A stretch of 64,000 nt of DNA from Ferribacterium limneticum. GTDB taxonomy: Bacteria > Pseudomonadota > Gammaproteobacteria > Burkholderiales > Rhodocyclaceae. Location: assembly GCF_020510585.1 (NCBI RefSeq), contig NZ_CP075190.1, positions 3,904,001 through 3,968,000 on the forward strand. The letters are read 5' to 3'. Positions within the stretch are counted from its first letter, which is position 1, and every line of letters starts with the position of its first letter. Positions 47,701 to 55,939 of this stretch are shown here, piece by piece. The translations under genes were made by a program, and so were the position numbers. The notes below the pieces were generated by a model. It had not been told where the DNA came from and searched no databases. It saw only the letters and a list, made by a program, of their open reading frames with translations.

Positions 47701-47889
47701 GTACTGGCGATGATTCCGCTATCGCGCAACGATTTCTTCGGGCCGATGGCCGTCGCCATCATGGGCGGCCTGATCGTCGCCACGGCGCTGACCCTGCTCT
47801 TCCTGCCGGCGCTTTATGCGGCCTGGTACAAGGTCAGGAGAGAGGATCCTAAAGACAGGATCAAGGATCGAGCTGTTAGCTGGAAGTAA
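44707..47889 (+). CDS. RND-family efflux permease
   Basis: 1060 residues, GTG start three bases after the adaptor. AcrB/MdtC-type features: LSDWTLHHRTLVGYFLLAIA first helix, GDVFGNIYALTAEGFDYPQL, VVLLVTFISLGIRTGLVVAI, and TM4 with LVLALGLLVDDAI, where the paired aspartates of proton-coupled RND pumps sit. Later come FGFMALLGTIALFGMIMRNS and RRFRPIVLTAAAAVLAMIPL. It is a proton-driven exporter of hydrophobic or toxic compounds; substrate unknown. The pair is inserted, in opposite orientation, between glnA-DUF4124 and ntrBC. Confidence 0.94.
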   Translation: MSHRFNLSDWTLHHRTLVGYFLLAIALMGVFAYGKLGQAEDPPFTFKIMVIRSFWPGATARQVEQQLTDKIEKKLQETPYIDRVSSFSRPGESTVMFFAKDNTPPATVPDVFYQVRKKIGDIRHTLPTGIQGPFFNDEFGDVFGNIYALTAEGFDYPQLKDQAERIRDELLRVPQVGKVEIFGIQDEKIYVELSNAKLATLGIDLATITLAMTQQNAVAGTGFFETTSERIQVRPGGAFNSVQAVADTLIRAGGRSFRLGDIADIKRGTIDPPSTKVRFGSKPALAIGVSMAKGGDIIELGKALNTRIAKLQEALPVGVDIGVATSQPEAVARSVKAFTQALAEAVIVVLLVTFISLGIRTGLVVAISIPLVLAATFLAMYLFNVGLHKVSLGALVLALGLLVDDAIISVEMMWVKMEQGWERTRAASFAYTSTAGPMLSGTLVTVAGFIPIALAKSSTGEYAFAFFQINAVALLISWLAAVIAIPWLGYKLLPNPHAVHQSSRLEKRLPRLARLFDKLGLNGPAHAEDHDVYGTPFYTRFRQLVSWCVGRRWLVIGVTIILFVLSIVGMIKVQKQFFPNSTRLELNVELRLPEGASIAAIDAEAKRLEQWLDKDKEEFNQFEHYTAFVGTGAPRYYLGLDQQLPASNVGQLVIVTRDVEAREAVRGRLIKLFENDSFAARGNIARIENGPPVGYPVQYRISGEDVATLRQAAAKVATIMRENPELSNVNVDWSELSKSVEIEIDQDKARLLGVSSQDIAALLNMSLNGHTVTSYREGEKSIDVVLRGDREERSHLSSLADLSVPTRAGKSVPLSQIGRLKHSFEPGLIWRRDRLPTITVRGNLYGKIQPATVVDRIKPEINAIQASLPDGYHIATGGSVEESSKGSGSVMAGIPLFVLAVITILMIQLQSVSRVIMVLLTAPLGIIGIALFLLVFRQPFGFMALLGTIALFGMIMRNSVILVDQIEQDMAAGKPRHEAIVESTVRRFRPIVLTAAAAVLAMIPLSRNDFFGPMAVAIMGGLIVATALTLLFLPALYAAWYKVRREDPKDRIKDRAVSWK

Positions 47890-47896
47890 AAGCAAA

Positions 47897-47912
47897 GGGC
47901 GCCTCGGCGCCC
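47897..47912 (-). terminator. Stem-loop between the converging RND and DUF4124 genes
   Basis: GGGCGCC and GGCGCCC form a compact GC hairpin. On the minus strand it is followed by TTTGCTTTT, so it best terminates the DUF4124/glnA side; on the plus strand the tail is TCAAAATT and weaker. Confidence 0.6.
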
Positions 47913-47951
47913 TCAAAATTCCCCTAATAGCCCGATTTTGATAACTGGTAG

Positions 47952-48395
47952 CTACCTGAGGTTACCCAGCTCCTTCTGAATCGCCTGGATATTACGCTCA
48001 TGTTGTCCGACGCGGTCGCGGTAGGGGGCAAGACGGTCGTTGCTCGAACCGGCGGCCTGCTGTTCAGACAAATCCTTGCGCGCCTGCTCCAGGTTGCGCT
48101 GCTCGCCAGCCAGCTCCTGTTCGAGGATGTGGCGACGATCGCCGTCGCGCGCCTTTTGGGTGTCTTCCTGTACGCGCGGGAAGCCTGCCGGTGAGGGATT
48201 GGCCGCCGCCGGCTTGGCCTTGGGTGGTGCCGGCATGGCATTTTCCTGACCGCTGGAAATCACCTTGCAATTCTTGTCGATCCGGGCACTGGCATAAGTC
48301 GTATTGCCATTGGCATCGACACATTTGTAAATCGCCTGGGCCGAAACCGAGAGCGGCAACAAAGCGATAAGCAGGGCAAGCGGACTGCGCATCAT
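47952..48395 (-). CDS. DUF4124 periplasmic protein
   Basis: About 147 residues. Signal peptide (SPLALLIALLPLSVSAQA) followed by the DUF4124 core (IYKCVDANGNTTYASARIDK) and a coiled-coil tail (LEQELAGEQRNLEQARKDLS). Several in-frame starts lie close together (48392-48413); the one at 48395 best fits the AGGA upstream. A DUF4124 gene between glnA and ntrBC is a standing feature of many Betaproteobacteria. Function unknown. Confidence 0.85.
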   Translation of the reverse strand: MMRSPLALLIALLPLSVSAQAIYKCVDANGNTTYASARIDKNCKVISSGQENAMPAPPKAKPAAANPSPAGFPRVQEDTQKARDGDRRHILEQELAGEQRNLEQARKDLSEQQAAGSSNDRLAPYRDRVGQHERNIQAIQKELGNLR

Positions 48396-48467
48396 CGTCA
48401 TCATTCCTGTCAATTTTTTGAGTGTACCGGACTTAACGGCCGAGCCTGGAAAAAGTAAACAAAAAAA

Positions 48468-48485
48468 GGGCGGGAAATCCCGCCC
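48468..48485. terminator. Strong bidirectional terminator after glnA
   Basis: An 8-bp GGGCGGGA/TCCCGCCC stem is flanked by an A-run on the left and a T-run on the right. On the minus strand it gives a hairpin followed by seven T residues, 20 bases beyond the glnA stop, a textbook intrinsic terminator. Confidence 0.92.
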
Positions 48486-48504
48486 TTTTTGCTTTTCCGG
48501 CTGA

Positions 48505-49920
48505 TTAGCAGGAGTAGTACAGATCGAACTCGACCGGGTGGGTCGTCATGCGAACCTTGTTCACTTCGTCCATCTTCAGGGCGATGTAGGCATCGATCCA
48601 GTCGTTGGAGAAGACACCGCCACGGGTCAGGAAGTCACGATCCTTGTCGAGCGCGGCCAGGGCTTCTTCGAGAGAGGCGCAGACGGTCGGGATCTTTGCA
48701 TCTTCTTCCGGCGGCAGGTCGTAGAGGTTCTTGTCAGCCGGATCGCCCGGGTGAATCTTGTTCTGGATACCATCCAGGCCGGCCATCAGCAGCGCGGCGA
48801 AGCACAGGTACGGATTGGCGATCGGATCCGGGAAGCGGGTCTCGATACGACGAGCCTTGGTCGAGGCAACGTACGGAATGCGGATGGAAGCAGAACGGTT
48901 CTTGGCCGAGTAAGCCAGCTTGACCGGGGCTTCGTAGTGCGGGACCAGACGCTTGTAGGAGTTGGTGCCCGGGTTGGTGATGGCGTTCAGGGCCTTAGCG
49001 TGCTTGATGATGCCGCCGATGTAGAACAGGGCGGTGTCAGACAGACCAGCGTAGCCGTCACCGGCGAACAGGTTCTTGCCGTCTTTCCAGATGGACTGGT
49101 GGACGTGCATGCCGGAACCGTTGTCGCCAACGATGGGCTTCGGCATGAAGGTGGCGGTCTTGCCGTACTGATGGGCAACGTTGTGCACCACGTACTTCAG
49201 GATCTGGGTCTGGTCGGCACGCTTGACCAGGGTGTTGAACACGGTACCAATTTCGCACTGACCGGCAGTGGCGACTTCGTGATGGTGAACTTCAACCGGG
49301 ACGCCCAGGGCTTCCAGAGTCAGCACCATGGCCGAACGGATGTCATGCAGGCTGTCGACCGGGGGAACCGGGAAGTAGCCTCCCTTGACGGTCGGACGAT
49401 GGCCGGTGGAGCCATTGCCGTCGTTCTTCTCGCCCGAACCCCAAGCCGCTTCGGCGGAGTGGATTTTCAGGGAGCAGCCGGACATGTCGACAGACCAATC
49501 AACGCCGTCGAAAATGAAGAATTCCGGTTCCGGACCGAAGTAGGCGGTGTCGCCGATGCCGGAGGACTTCAGGTAGGCTTCAGCGCGCTTGGCGATGGAA
49601 CGCGGGTCGCGGTCGTAGCCACGGCCGTCGGCCGGGTCAACGACGTCGCAGGTCAGGACGACGGTGGTTTCGTCGAAGAACGGGTCGATGTAGGCGGTTG
49701 CCGGATCCGGGTTCAGTTGCATGTCGGAAGCTTGAATGCCCTTCCAGCCGGCGATGGAGGAACCGTCGAAAGCGTGACCGTTCTCGAACTTGTCTTCGCT
49801 GAAGGCGGAAACCGGCACAGTCACGTGCTGCTCCTTGCCACGGGTATCGGTGAAGCGGAAATCGACGAACTTGGCGTCGTTTTCCTTGATCATCTTGATG
49901 ACGTCTTGCGGGGTTGCCAT
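48505..49920 (-). CDS. glnA: Glutamine synthetase type I
   Basis: 471 residues. GS-I motifs: [33 protein letters not shown], the [14 protein letters not shown] glutamate/metal block, [16 protein letters not shown] (ATP site) and [11 protein letters not shown]. The tyrosine of NLYDLPPEE is the adenylylation site, so it is controlled by GlnE as well as by transcription. A sigma-54 promoter and two NtrC sites lie upstream, and a strong terminator downstream. It makes glutamine from glutamate and ammonia. Confidence 0.97.
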   Translation of the reverse strand: MATPQDVIKMIKENDAKFVDFRFTDTRGKEQHVTVPVSAFSEDKFENGHAFDGSSIAGWKGIQASDMQLNPDPATAYIDPFFDETTVVLTCDVVDPADGRGYDRDPRSIAKRAEAYLKSSGIGDTAYFGPEPEFFIFDGVDWSVDMSGCSLKIHSAEAAWGSGEKNDGNGSTGHRPTVKGGYFPVPPVDSLHDIRSAMVLTLEALGVPVEVHHHEVATAGQCEIGTVFNTLVKRADQTQILKYVVHNVAHQYGKTATFMPKPIVGDNGSGMHVHQSIWKDGKNLFAGDGYAGLSDTALFYIGGIIKHAKALNAITNPGTNSYKRLVPHYEAPVKLAYSAKNRSASIRIPYVASTKARRIETRFPDPIANPYLCFAALLMAGLDGIQNKIHPGDPADKNLYDLPPEEDAKIPTVCASLEEALAALDKDRDFLTRGGVFSNDWIDAYIALKMDEVNKVRMTTHPVEFDLYYSC

Positions 49921-49993
49921 ATGCCTTAATCTCCTAAGAAAACAAGTTGCCGGGCGATCCGGCGACAATCAAAAATTCGCAACTCGGAACATT

Positions 49994-50009
49994 AGCAGAA
50001 AGCATGCCA
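49994..50009 (-). promoter_or_regulatory. Sigma-54 promoter of glnA
   Basis: On the minus strand TGGCATGCTTTCTGCT has the invariant GG and GC exactly ten bases apart and fits the -24/-12 consensus. Transcription would start near 49982, giving a leader of about 60 bases before the glnA ATG. Confidence 0.8.
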
Positions 50010-50072
50010 AAGCTCGGCGAGTAATCTTTGTATTTTGCCACAACGGGATGCAGGGTTTAAGCAAAGAATTGA

Positions 50073-50089
50073 CGCACCGCGATTGTGCA
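50073..50089. promoter_or_regulatory. Putative NtrC binding site 1 (glnA)
   Basis: CGCACCGCGATTGTGCA is a near-palindrome resembling the NtrC consensus TGCACC-N5-GGTGCA. Its centre is about 99 bases upstream of the predicted start. Confidence 0.7.
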
Positions 50090-50103
50090 ACACACAAAAT
50101 TAA

Positions 50104-50120
50104 CACACTAATTTGGTGCA
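50104..50120. promoter_or_regulatory. Putative NtrC binding site 2 (glnA), overlapping the CDF gene end
   Basis: CACACTAATTTGGTGCA closely matches known enterobacterial NtrC sites. Its centre is 31 bases (three helical turns) from site 1. It includes the stop codon (50108-50110) of the upstream CDF transporter gene. Confidence 0.75.
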
Positions 50121-51280
50121 ACAAGGCAATTCAGGGATACGCGCCGAATCAAGGGGTGCAACTTCAGGCGATCGACCAGAAGATTCTCGGCCTGACGAAG
50201 CGCCTCGCCGTTTTGAAACAGGTCGTGGCTGAAAAAGATTTCGGCCTCCACTTGGCCTTTCAGGTAATGCAGGACGATTTTTTGCGGTTCGGGCAGACCG
50301 GCGAGCAGTGGCTGCAATTCGCCGAGCAAGGCATCGCGTGCCGGGAGGCGGGTCGCGTAGCTATCCGGATCCATGTCGTCTTCGGGATCGATGTGCACGA
50401 GCACGTCAAGCACCTCCGGATGTTCGCGCAGAACCCTGGCGCGCGCCGATTCGGCAATGCGATGCCCCTCGGAAACGCTGATCCGGGAATCGACCTGAAC
50501 ATGAGTGTCGACCAAGGCCTGATGCGCCATGCGCCGGGTCCGCAGCTGATGCAGATCACGCACGCCCGGCGTCGCCAGCAGCGTCTTCCGGATGGCTTCG
50601 ACCTGGACGTCGTCGAGGCCGGTATCGATCAGTTCCTTGATGGCTCCCCAGGCCAGACGGGCGCCCATGTGGAGGATCATGAAACCCATCAGCGCCGCCG
50701 CCAGCAGGTCGAGGAAGGACCAGCCCATCAGCGCGCCGCCGATGCCGACCACGACGACCAGCGCTGACGCCGCATCGGCCCGCGTGTGGAGAGCATTGCC
50801 AATCAACAATTGCGAACGCAGTTTTTCGGCAACGCGAATCAGGTAGCGATACAGGGCCTCCTTGGAAAGCACCGTGGCGACCGCCACCCAGAAGGCAGCG
50901 AGTTCGACGGTCGGCAAGGCCTCGATGTGCTGAAGACGCATGCCCGATTCCCAAAGGATGCCGCCGCCGATCAGAGTCAGCGAGGCTCCGAGCACCAGCG
51001 TCGCAGCGGTTTCGACGCGGGCGTGGCCGTAGGGATGGGCCCGGTCGGCCGGGTGGGCGCTCTGCCGGGTGGCGTAAATGACGAGAAAATCAGAGAGCAG
51101 GTCAGAGAACGAGTGCAATCCGTGGGCGACCAGCGACTGCGAATGGGCCAGCCAGCCGACGATCAGCTGGGCGACGGTCATCACCAGATTGACCGCGACG
51201 CTGACCCAGGTCGCCTTCTGCGCCGCAGCCGAACGCTCGGCCGGCGTAGCGGAGACGGCGAGGTGATGCTCAAGTCCCAT
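50108..51280 (-). CDS. Cation diffusion facilitator (CDF) transporter
   Basis: 390 residues. Six membrane helices with the metal-site motifs HGLHSFSDLLSDFLV in helix 2 and HTRADAASALVVVVG in helix 5 (HxxxD pairs), AHPYGHARVETAATL in the first loop, and a C-terminal regulatory domain (HQALVDTHVQVDSRISVSEG). It exports divalent metal ions such as zinc, iron or manganese against protons. It carries about 80 extra C-terminal residues compared with minimal CDFs. Its 3' end overlaps an NtrC site of glnA. Confidence 0.92.
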   Translation of the reverse strand: MGLEHHLAVSATPAERSAAAQKATWVSVAVNLVMTVAQLIVGWLAHSQSLVAHGLHSFSDLLSDFLVIYATRQSAHPADRAHPYGHARVETAATLVLGASLTLIGGGILWESGMRLQHIEALPTVELAAFWVAVATVLSKEALYRYLIRVAEKLRSQLLIGNALHTRADAASALVVVVGIGGALMGWSFLDLLAAALMGFMILHMGARLAWGAIKELIDTGLDDVQVEAIRKTLLATPGVRDLHQLRTRRMAHQALVDTHVQVDSRISVSEGHRIAESARARVLREHPEVLDVLVHIDPEDDMDPDSYATRLPARDALLGELQPLLAGLPEPQKIVLHYLKGQVEAEIFFSHDLFQNGEALRQAENLLVDRLKLHPLIRRVSLNCLVAPN

Positions 51281-51327
51281 GATGTCTGCCCTATACTATT
51301 AACGTGCAATTTTAACAGTTGGACATT

Positions 51328-51780
51328 ATGGGAAAGTTAACCGAAATACTCAGTCTGGCGCAGGCGCGTGGCAAAGCCCTTGGCCGCCCCTATCAGGGCG
51401 AACTGACGCCGCAAGAGGCGGGCGACTTGTTGCGCCTGGCGCCCGGCGCCAAAATTGTCGATGTCCGGACCCGGGCCGAATGGGACTGGGTTGGCCGGGT
51501 CGCCGGCGCCGTCGAGATCGAGTGGAATCAATATCCGGGCGGCGTGCGCAACCCGAACTTCATGGCCGAACTCAAGCGTCAGGTCGATCCCGAAGCGCTG
51601 GTCATGTTCCTCTGCCGCAGCGGCGTGCGCTCGGTCGCCGCGGCCGCCGCCGCCACCGAAGCCGGCTACAACAGTTGCTATAACATCCTCGAAGGCTTCG
51701 AGGGCGACAAGGATGCCAATGGGCACCGCAACACCATCGGTGGCTGGCGCAAGGCCGGAATGCCGTGGATTCAGGGATAA
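51328..51780 (+). CDS. Rhodanese-like protein
   Basis: 150 residues. A single rhodanese domain: AGDLLRLAPGAKIVDVRTRA, and the catalytic cysteine in VMFLCRSGVRSVAAA. It probably transfers sulfane sulfur. I start at the ATG 51328 (MGKLTEILSLA); an in-frame TTG at 51319 is the alternative. A dispersed repeat copy follows immediately after its stop (51782-51820). Confidence 0.9.
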   Translation: MGKLTEILSLAQARGKALGRPYQGELTPQEAGDLLRLAPGAKIVDVRTRAEWDWVGRVAGAVEIEWNQYPGGVRNPNFMAELKRQVDPEALVMFLCRSGVRSVAAAAAATEAGYNSCYNILEGFEGDKDANGHRNTIGGWRKAGMPWIQG

Positions 51781-51781
51781 T

Positions 51782-51820
51782 CCCACGGTCAACCGGAAAT
51801 AACGGCCAAAAATGAAATGG
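51782..51820 (-). repeat. Dispersed repeat copy F (between rhodanese and nadA)
   Basis: The best-preserved copy. On the plus strand it reads CCCACGGTCAACCGG, then AAATAAC, then GGCCAAAAATGAAATGG. It is intergenic, 20 bases before the nadA ATG. Confidence 0.85.
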
Positions 51821-51839
51821 CCCAAGATCAGAGTACAGC

Positions 51840-52937
51840 ATGCAAACAGCCACCATCGCCTTCGACCCCTTCAACCGCCTCTCCGACGAGGCCTGCCATG
51901 AACGCATCCGTATCGCCCGGGCCAAGCTCGGCAAGCGGGCCGTCATCCTCTGCCATCACTACCAGCGCGCCGACGTCTATCAGTACGCCGACCTGACCGG
52001 TGATTCGCTCAAGCTGTCGCGGCTGGCCTCGCAGACCGATTCGGAATTCGTCATTTTCTGCGGCGTGCACTTCATGGCCGAAGTCGCCGACATCATGACC
52101 GCCCCGCACCAGAAGGCCATCCTGCCCGACCTCGCGGCCGGCTGCTCGATGGCCGACATGGCCAACCTGGCCAAGGTCGAGCGTTGCTGGCGCGAATTGA
52201 ACAGCGTGCTGAACGCCGAAGAGGAAGTTACCCCGGTCACCTACATCAACTCGGCGGCCGATCTCAAAGCCTTCTGCGGCGAGCATGGCGGCATCGTGTG
52301 CACCTCGTCGAATGCCGGCACCATCGCCAAATGGGCCTTCGAACGGCGGCCGAAAGTGCTGTTCTTCCCCGACCAGCATCTCGGCCGGTGGACCGGCCAC
52401 AACATGGGCATCGCGATGGACGAAATGGTCGTCTGGGACCCCGACCTCGAACTCGGTGGCCTGACGCCGGCCCAGATCAAGAAGGCCAAGATCCTGCTCT
52501 GGAAGGGCCACTGCTCGGTGCACCAGATGTTCCAGAAATCGCACATCGACGCCTTCCGCGCCAAATACCCGGAAGGCAAGGTCATCGCCCACCCGGAATG
52601 CAATTTCGAAGTCTGCGCCGCCTCGGATTACGTCGGCTCGACCGAACACATCGTCAAAACCATCAAGGAAGCGCCGGAAGGCACGCGCTGGCTGGTCGGC
52701 ACCGAACTGAACCTGGTCGACCGTCTGGCCAAAGAGGTTTTGCCGCAGAACAAGATCGTCCAGTTCATGGCCACCACCGTCTGCATGTGCTCGACCATGC
52801 AGCGCATCGACCCACAACACTTGGCCTGGACACTCGAAAACCTGGTCGACGGCAAGGTGGTCAACCAGATTTCCGTACCGGCCCACGAAGCAACGCTGGC
52901 CAAGCTGGCCCTCGACCGCATGCTGGCGATTTCCTGA
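51840..52937 (+). CDS. nadA: Quinolinate synthase A
   Basis: 365 residues. NadA condenses iminoaspartate with dihydroxyacetone phosphate to quinolinate, using a 4Fe-4S cluster. Motifs: AVILCHHYQRADVYQYADLT, FCGVHFMAEVADIM, AAGCSMADMANL with one cluster cysteine, HPECNFEVC with the second and CMCSTM with the third. NadB and NadC are not in the window. Followed after seven bases by an EEP-family gene. Confidence 0.95.
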   Translation: MQTATIAFDPFNRLSDEACHERIRIARAKLGKRAVILCHHYQRADVYQYADLTGDSLKLSRLASQTDSEFVIFCGVHFMAEVADIMTAPHQKAILPDLAAGCSMADMANLAKVERCWRELNSVLNAEEEVTPVTYINSAADLKAFCGEHGGIVCTSSNAGTIAKWAFERRPKVLFFPDQHLGRWTGHNMGIAMDEMVVWDPDLELGGLTPAQIKKAKILLWKGHCSVHQMFQKSHIDAFRAKYPEGKVIAHPECNFEVCAASDYVGSTEHIVKTIKEAPEGTRWLVGTELNLVDRLAKEVLPQNKIVQFMATTVCMCSTMQRIDPQHLAWTLENLVDGKVVNQISVPAHEATLAKLALDRMLAIS

Positions 52938-52944
52938 CACCGCC

Positions 52945-53703
52945 ATGACCCAGCCCGCGCTGCATGTCACGACCTACAACATCCACAAGGGCTTTTCGCA
53001 ATTCAACCGGCGGATGATGGTGCATGAGCTGCGCGAGCGCCTGCGTCATCTCAACCCGGACATCGTGTTTTTGCAGGAGGTGCAGGGGCTGCACCTCGGC
53101 CATGCCGAAACGCATGACGACTGGCCCGATTCGCCGCAGCACGAATTCCTCGCCGAAGACGTCTGGGCGTCCTCCGCTTATGGCCGCAACATGGCCTACG
53201 ATCATGGCCACCATGGCAACGCCATCCTCTCGCGTTTCCCCATCCTGCATACGCACAACCAGAACGTCACCCACCTGCGTTTCGAAAAGCGCGGCATGCT
53301 GCATTGCCGGATCGAACTGCCGGGCGGTCAGACGGTGCATTGCGTCTGCGTGCACCTGTCGCTGTTTGGTTATTCGCGGCGCAAGCAGATGGCGGCGCTG
53401 GCCGATTACCTCGATCACCTGGCCGAACCCGACGCCCCGCTCATCGTCGCCGGCGATTTCAACGACTGGCGCAACCGGGTCGGCGAAGACCTGACTCGGC
53501 GTCTCGGCCTGCGCGAAGTCTTCTGCGGACCCAGCGGCATACCGGCCTGCAGCTTCCCCGCCGCCATGCCGATGTTCCGCCTCGACCGCATCTACGTGCG
53601 CGGCTTCGATGTGATCAGCACCGAAGTCCATCACGGCAAGCCGTGGTCAGCCATTTCCGATCACGCCGCGCTGTCGGCTCACCTGACCAGGCATGGCCGC
53701 TGA
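52945..53703 (+). CDS. Endonuclease/exonuclease/phosphatase family protein
   Basis: 252 residues. EEP-fold motifs: TTYNIHKGFSQFNRR, NPDIVFLQEVQGL with the metal-binding glutamate, VCVHLSLFGYSRRKQM, PLIVAGDFNDWRNRVGE and the closing SDHAALSAHL. Members without a DNA-specific domain act as phospholipid-head or nucleic-acid phosphodiesterases. It overlaps the cardiolipin synthase gene by 11 bases, a common ybhP-clsB pairing, which favours a lipid role. Confidence 0.9.
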   Translation: MTQPALHVTTYNIHKGFSQFNRRMMVHELRERLRHLNPDIVFLQEVQGLHLGHAETHDDWPDSPQHEFLAEDVWASSAYGRNMAYDHGHHGNAILSRFPILHTHNQNVTHLRFEKRGMLHCRIELPGGQTVHCVCVHLSLFGYSRRKQMAALADYLDHLAEPDAPLIVAGDFNDWRNRVGEDLTRRLGLREVFCGPSGIPACSFPAAMPMFRLDRIYVRGFDVISTEVHHGKPWSAISDHAALSAHLTRHGR

Positions 53704-54886
53704 GTTTGTGCCGGGCAACCGGCTGACTCTGCTCAACTCGGGCGACGACTATTTCCCGGCGCTGCTCGCCGCCATCGACGCCGCCGAAGTCGAGATCTAC
53801 CTAGAAAGCTACATCTTCGCCAATGACGAGGTCGGCCAGGCGGTGGCCAGCGCCCTGTGCCGGGCGGCCGATCGCGGCGTCCAGGTCAATGTCACGGTTG
53901 ACGGCTTCGGGGCGCGCAATTTCAAATTTGACTATTTTTCCCGGTTGACCGCAGCAGGCGTGCGCGCCATGTTTTACCGGCCCGAGATCGGCCGCTACCA
54001 CTTCAAGCGCCACCGGCTGCGTCGCCTGCATCGCAAGCTGGTCGTCATCGATGCCCGTACTGCCTTCGTCGGCGGCATCAATATCATCGACGACAACAAT
54101 GCACCGTTCGACATGCGCCCGCACTACGACTACGCCGTGCGCGTCGAAGGGCCGGTCCTCCACCAGGTGCACCACGCCGCGCGGCGCATGTGGGAAACCG
54201 TGTCATGGGTCAACTTCAAGCGGCGCTTCCGCCTCGCTCCGGTCGCCGCGCCGGTCTGCGAACTCGCCGGCAATCAGACGGCGGCCTTCCTGATCCGCGA
54301 CAACATCCGCCACCGCAACGACATCTTGCACGCCTATGTCGACGCCATCGACAACGCCAAGCACGACATCCTGATTGCCAACGCCTACTTCCTGCCCGGC
54401 ATCCGCTTCGGCCGGGCGCTCTACGGCGCGGCCCAGCGTGGCGTGCGCATCACCGTGCTGCTCCAGGGCAAGAGCGATCACCAGCTATTTCGCTACGCCA
54501 CCCAGACGCTGTACGCCACGGCCCTGGCGGCGGGCATTCGTATCTTCGAATACGAAAAGAGTTTCATGCACGCCAAGGTCGCCGTCATCGATGGCCAGTG
54601 GGCCACCGTCGGCTCATCGAACATCGACCCGTTCAGCCTGCTCATGGCCAAGGAAGCCAATCTCGTCGTGCGCGATGCCGGCTTTGCCGGCGAACTCGAA
54701 GCCAGCCTGAAGAGCGCCATGGCCAGCGGCGCCCGCGAACTGCTCGCCGAAGAACTGTCCCGCCAGCCCATCCACTCCCGCTTTCTGCGCTGGCTGGCCT
54801 ACGGGCTGGTCCGCGCCATGGTCGGCATTGCCGGCTACAGCCAGCGCCACTGGCAGAGCGAAGAAACTACGCCAGAGGAACGATGA
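53693..54886 (+). CDS. clsB: Cardiolipin synthase B
   Basis: 397 residues. Two phospholipase D HKD motifs are present: HRKLVVIDARTAFVGGINII and HAKVAVIDGQWATVGSSNID. It lacks the two N-terminal membrane helices of ClsA, as expected for ClsB. It joins two phosphatidylglycerol molecules, or PG and PE, into cardiolipin. A dispersed repeat copy (53918-53953) is translated in frame (FKFDYFSRLTAAG). Converges on gluQ with a 20-base overlap. Confidence 0.93.
   Translation: MAAEFVPGNRLTLLNSGDDYFPALLAAIDAAEVEIYLESYIFANDEVGQAVASALCRAADRGVQVNVTVDGFGARNFKFDYFSRLTAAGVRAMFYRPEIGRYHFKRHRLRRLHRKLVVIDARTAFVGGINIIDDNNAPFDMRPHYDYAVRVEGPVLHQVHHAARRMWETVSWVNFKRRFRLAPVAAPVCELAGNQTAAFLIRDNIRHRNDILHAYVDAIDNAKHDILIANAYFLPGIRFGRALYGAAQRGVRITVLLQGKSDHQLFRYATQTLYATALAAGIRIFEYEKSFMHAKVAVIDGQWATVGSSNIDPFSLLMAKEANLVVRDAGFAGELEASLKSAMASGARELLAEELSRQPIHSRFLRWLAYGLVRAMVGIAGYSQRHWQSEETTPEER
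53918..53953 (+). repeat. Dispersed repeat copy G (inside clsB)
   Basis: CAATTTCAAATTTGACT, then ATTTTTCCC, then GGTTGACCGCA. The core GGTTGACCG and the spacing are kept; the GGCC block is altered. In frame in clsB. Confidence 0.65.
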
Positions 54887-55775
54887 TCGCCGGTTGCCGG
54901 GGAATGGCCTCGAACGACCAGTTCTTCAGTGCCCAGGCCCAGACCTCGGCGACCGTCGCCTGTGCCAGTTCGGCCGGCGCCGCCTGACCGAGAAAATCCA
55001 AGGCCCGAACCAGCTCGGCCGCCGCGATATCGCTCGCCAAAGGCCGAGCCAGCGTCTGCTTCGACAGCTTTTCACCGGCCGCATTGGCCGCCACCGGCAG
55101 ATGGGCGTAGCTCGGCGTGGCAAAGCCCAGACAGCGTTGCAGCCAGATCTGGCGCGGTGTCGAGGCGAGCAGATCGGCACCGCGCACGACTTGCGAAATT
55201 TGCTGAAAATCGTCGTCTACCGTGACCGCCAGCTGATAGGCGAACAAACCGTCGGCCCGGCGCAGCACGAAGTCGCCGACATCGCTTTCGAGATGCTGGG
55301 CGACGCGTCCCTGCAGGCGATCAGCGAAGGCGATTTCCTCATCATTGACGCGCAGCCGCCAGGCCCGCGCCTCCCGCCCGGCTGGCAAGCCGGTGCGGCA
55401 AGTGCCGGGATAAGCCAGCCCGCCATCAATCGCCGGGCGCGTCGCCGAATCGGCGATCTCCTTGCGCGAACAGGCGCAGCCGTAGGCCAGACCGGCACCC
55501 TGCAATTGCGCCAGCGCCGCTGCGTAGGCATCGAACCGGTTGCTCTGATACAACACCGGCCCGTCCCATTCAAAGCCGAAAACCTCCAGCGTGTTCAGGA
55601 TGGCATCTGCCGCCCCCGCCACGTTGCGCGGCGTATCGACATCCTCCATGCGCACCAGCCATACGCCGCCCTGCGTGCGTGCATCGAGGTAGCTGCCAAC
55701 GGCGGCAACCAGGGAACCGAAGTGCAGGGGACCAGTGGGCGATGGGGCGAAACGGCCGCGGTAGGCGTTGGTGGA
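54867..55775 (-). CDS. gluQ: Glutamyl-Q tRNA(Asp) synthetase
   Basis: 302 residues from GTG 55775 (STNAYRGRFAPSPTGPLHFG), the usual position; an in-frame ATG at 55829 would add 18 residues. It is a truncated GluRS without the anticodon-binding domain. It has the HIGH-like GPLHFGSLVAAVGSYLDAR, a zinc site (GCACSRKE) and KLSKQT (KMSKS-like). It attaches glutamate to queuosine in tRNA-Asp. Convergent with clsB. Confidence 0.92.
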   Translation of the reverse strand, partial: STNAYRGRFAPSPTGPLHFGSLVAAVGSYLDARTQGGVWLVRMEDVDTPRNVAGAADAILNTLEVFGFEWDGPVLYQSNRFDAYAAALAQLQGAGLAYGCACSRKEIADSATRPAIDGGLAYPGTCRTGLPAGREARAWRLRVNDEEIAFADRLQGRVAQHLESDVGDFVLRRADGLFAYQLAVTVDDDFQQISQVVRGADLLASTPRQIWLQRCLGFATPSYAHLPVAANAAGEKLSKQTLARPLASDIAAAELVRALDFLGQAAPAELAQATVAEVWAWALKNWSFEAIPRQPAIIVPLA

Positions 55776-55939
55776 CACGATATTGAGCGATGGCAGGAGC
55801 GAATCCGGTTCGCGACTATACCAAGCCATCGGTCCGGAACTGAAGCGCCCGGATTTTCTGAAGGGAATCTTCGGGCCGCCCTGCTTGTCCGAAAGAGGAC
55901 CGTCCGGTAAAAGCAAACAATCGATTCACCAAGGCCCCC

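Noticed and set aside
48538..49929. A 463-codon plus-strand frame across glnA
   Set aside because: Antisense shadow of glutamine synthetase, whose codon conservation explains the open frame.
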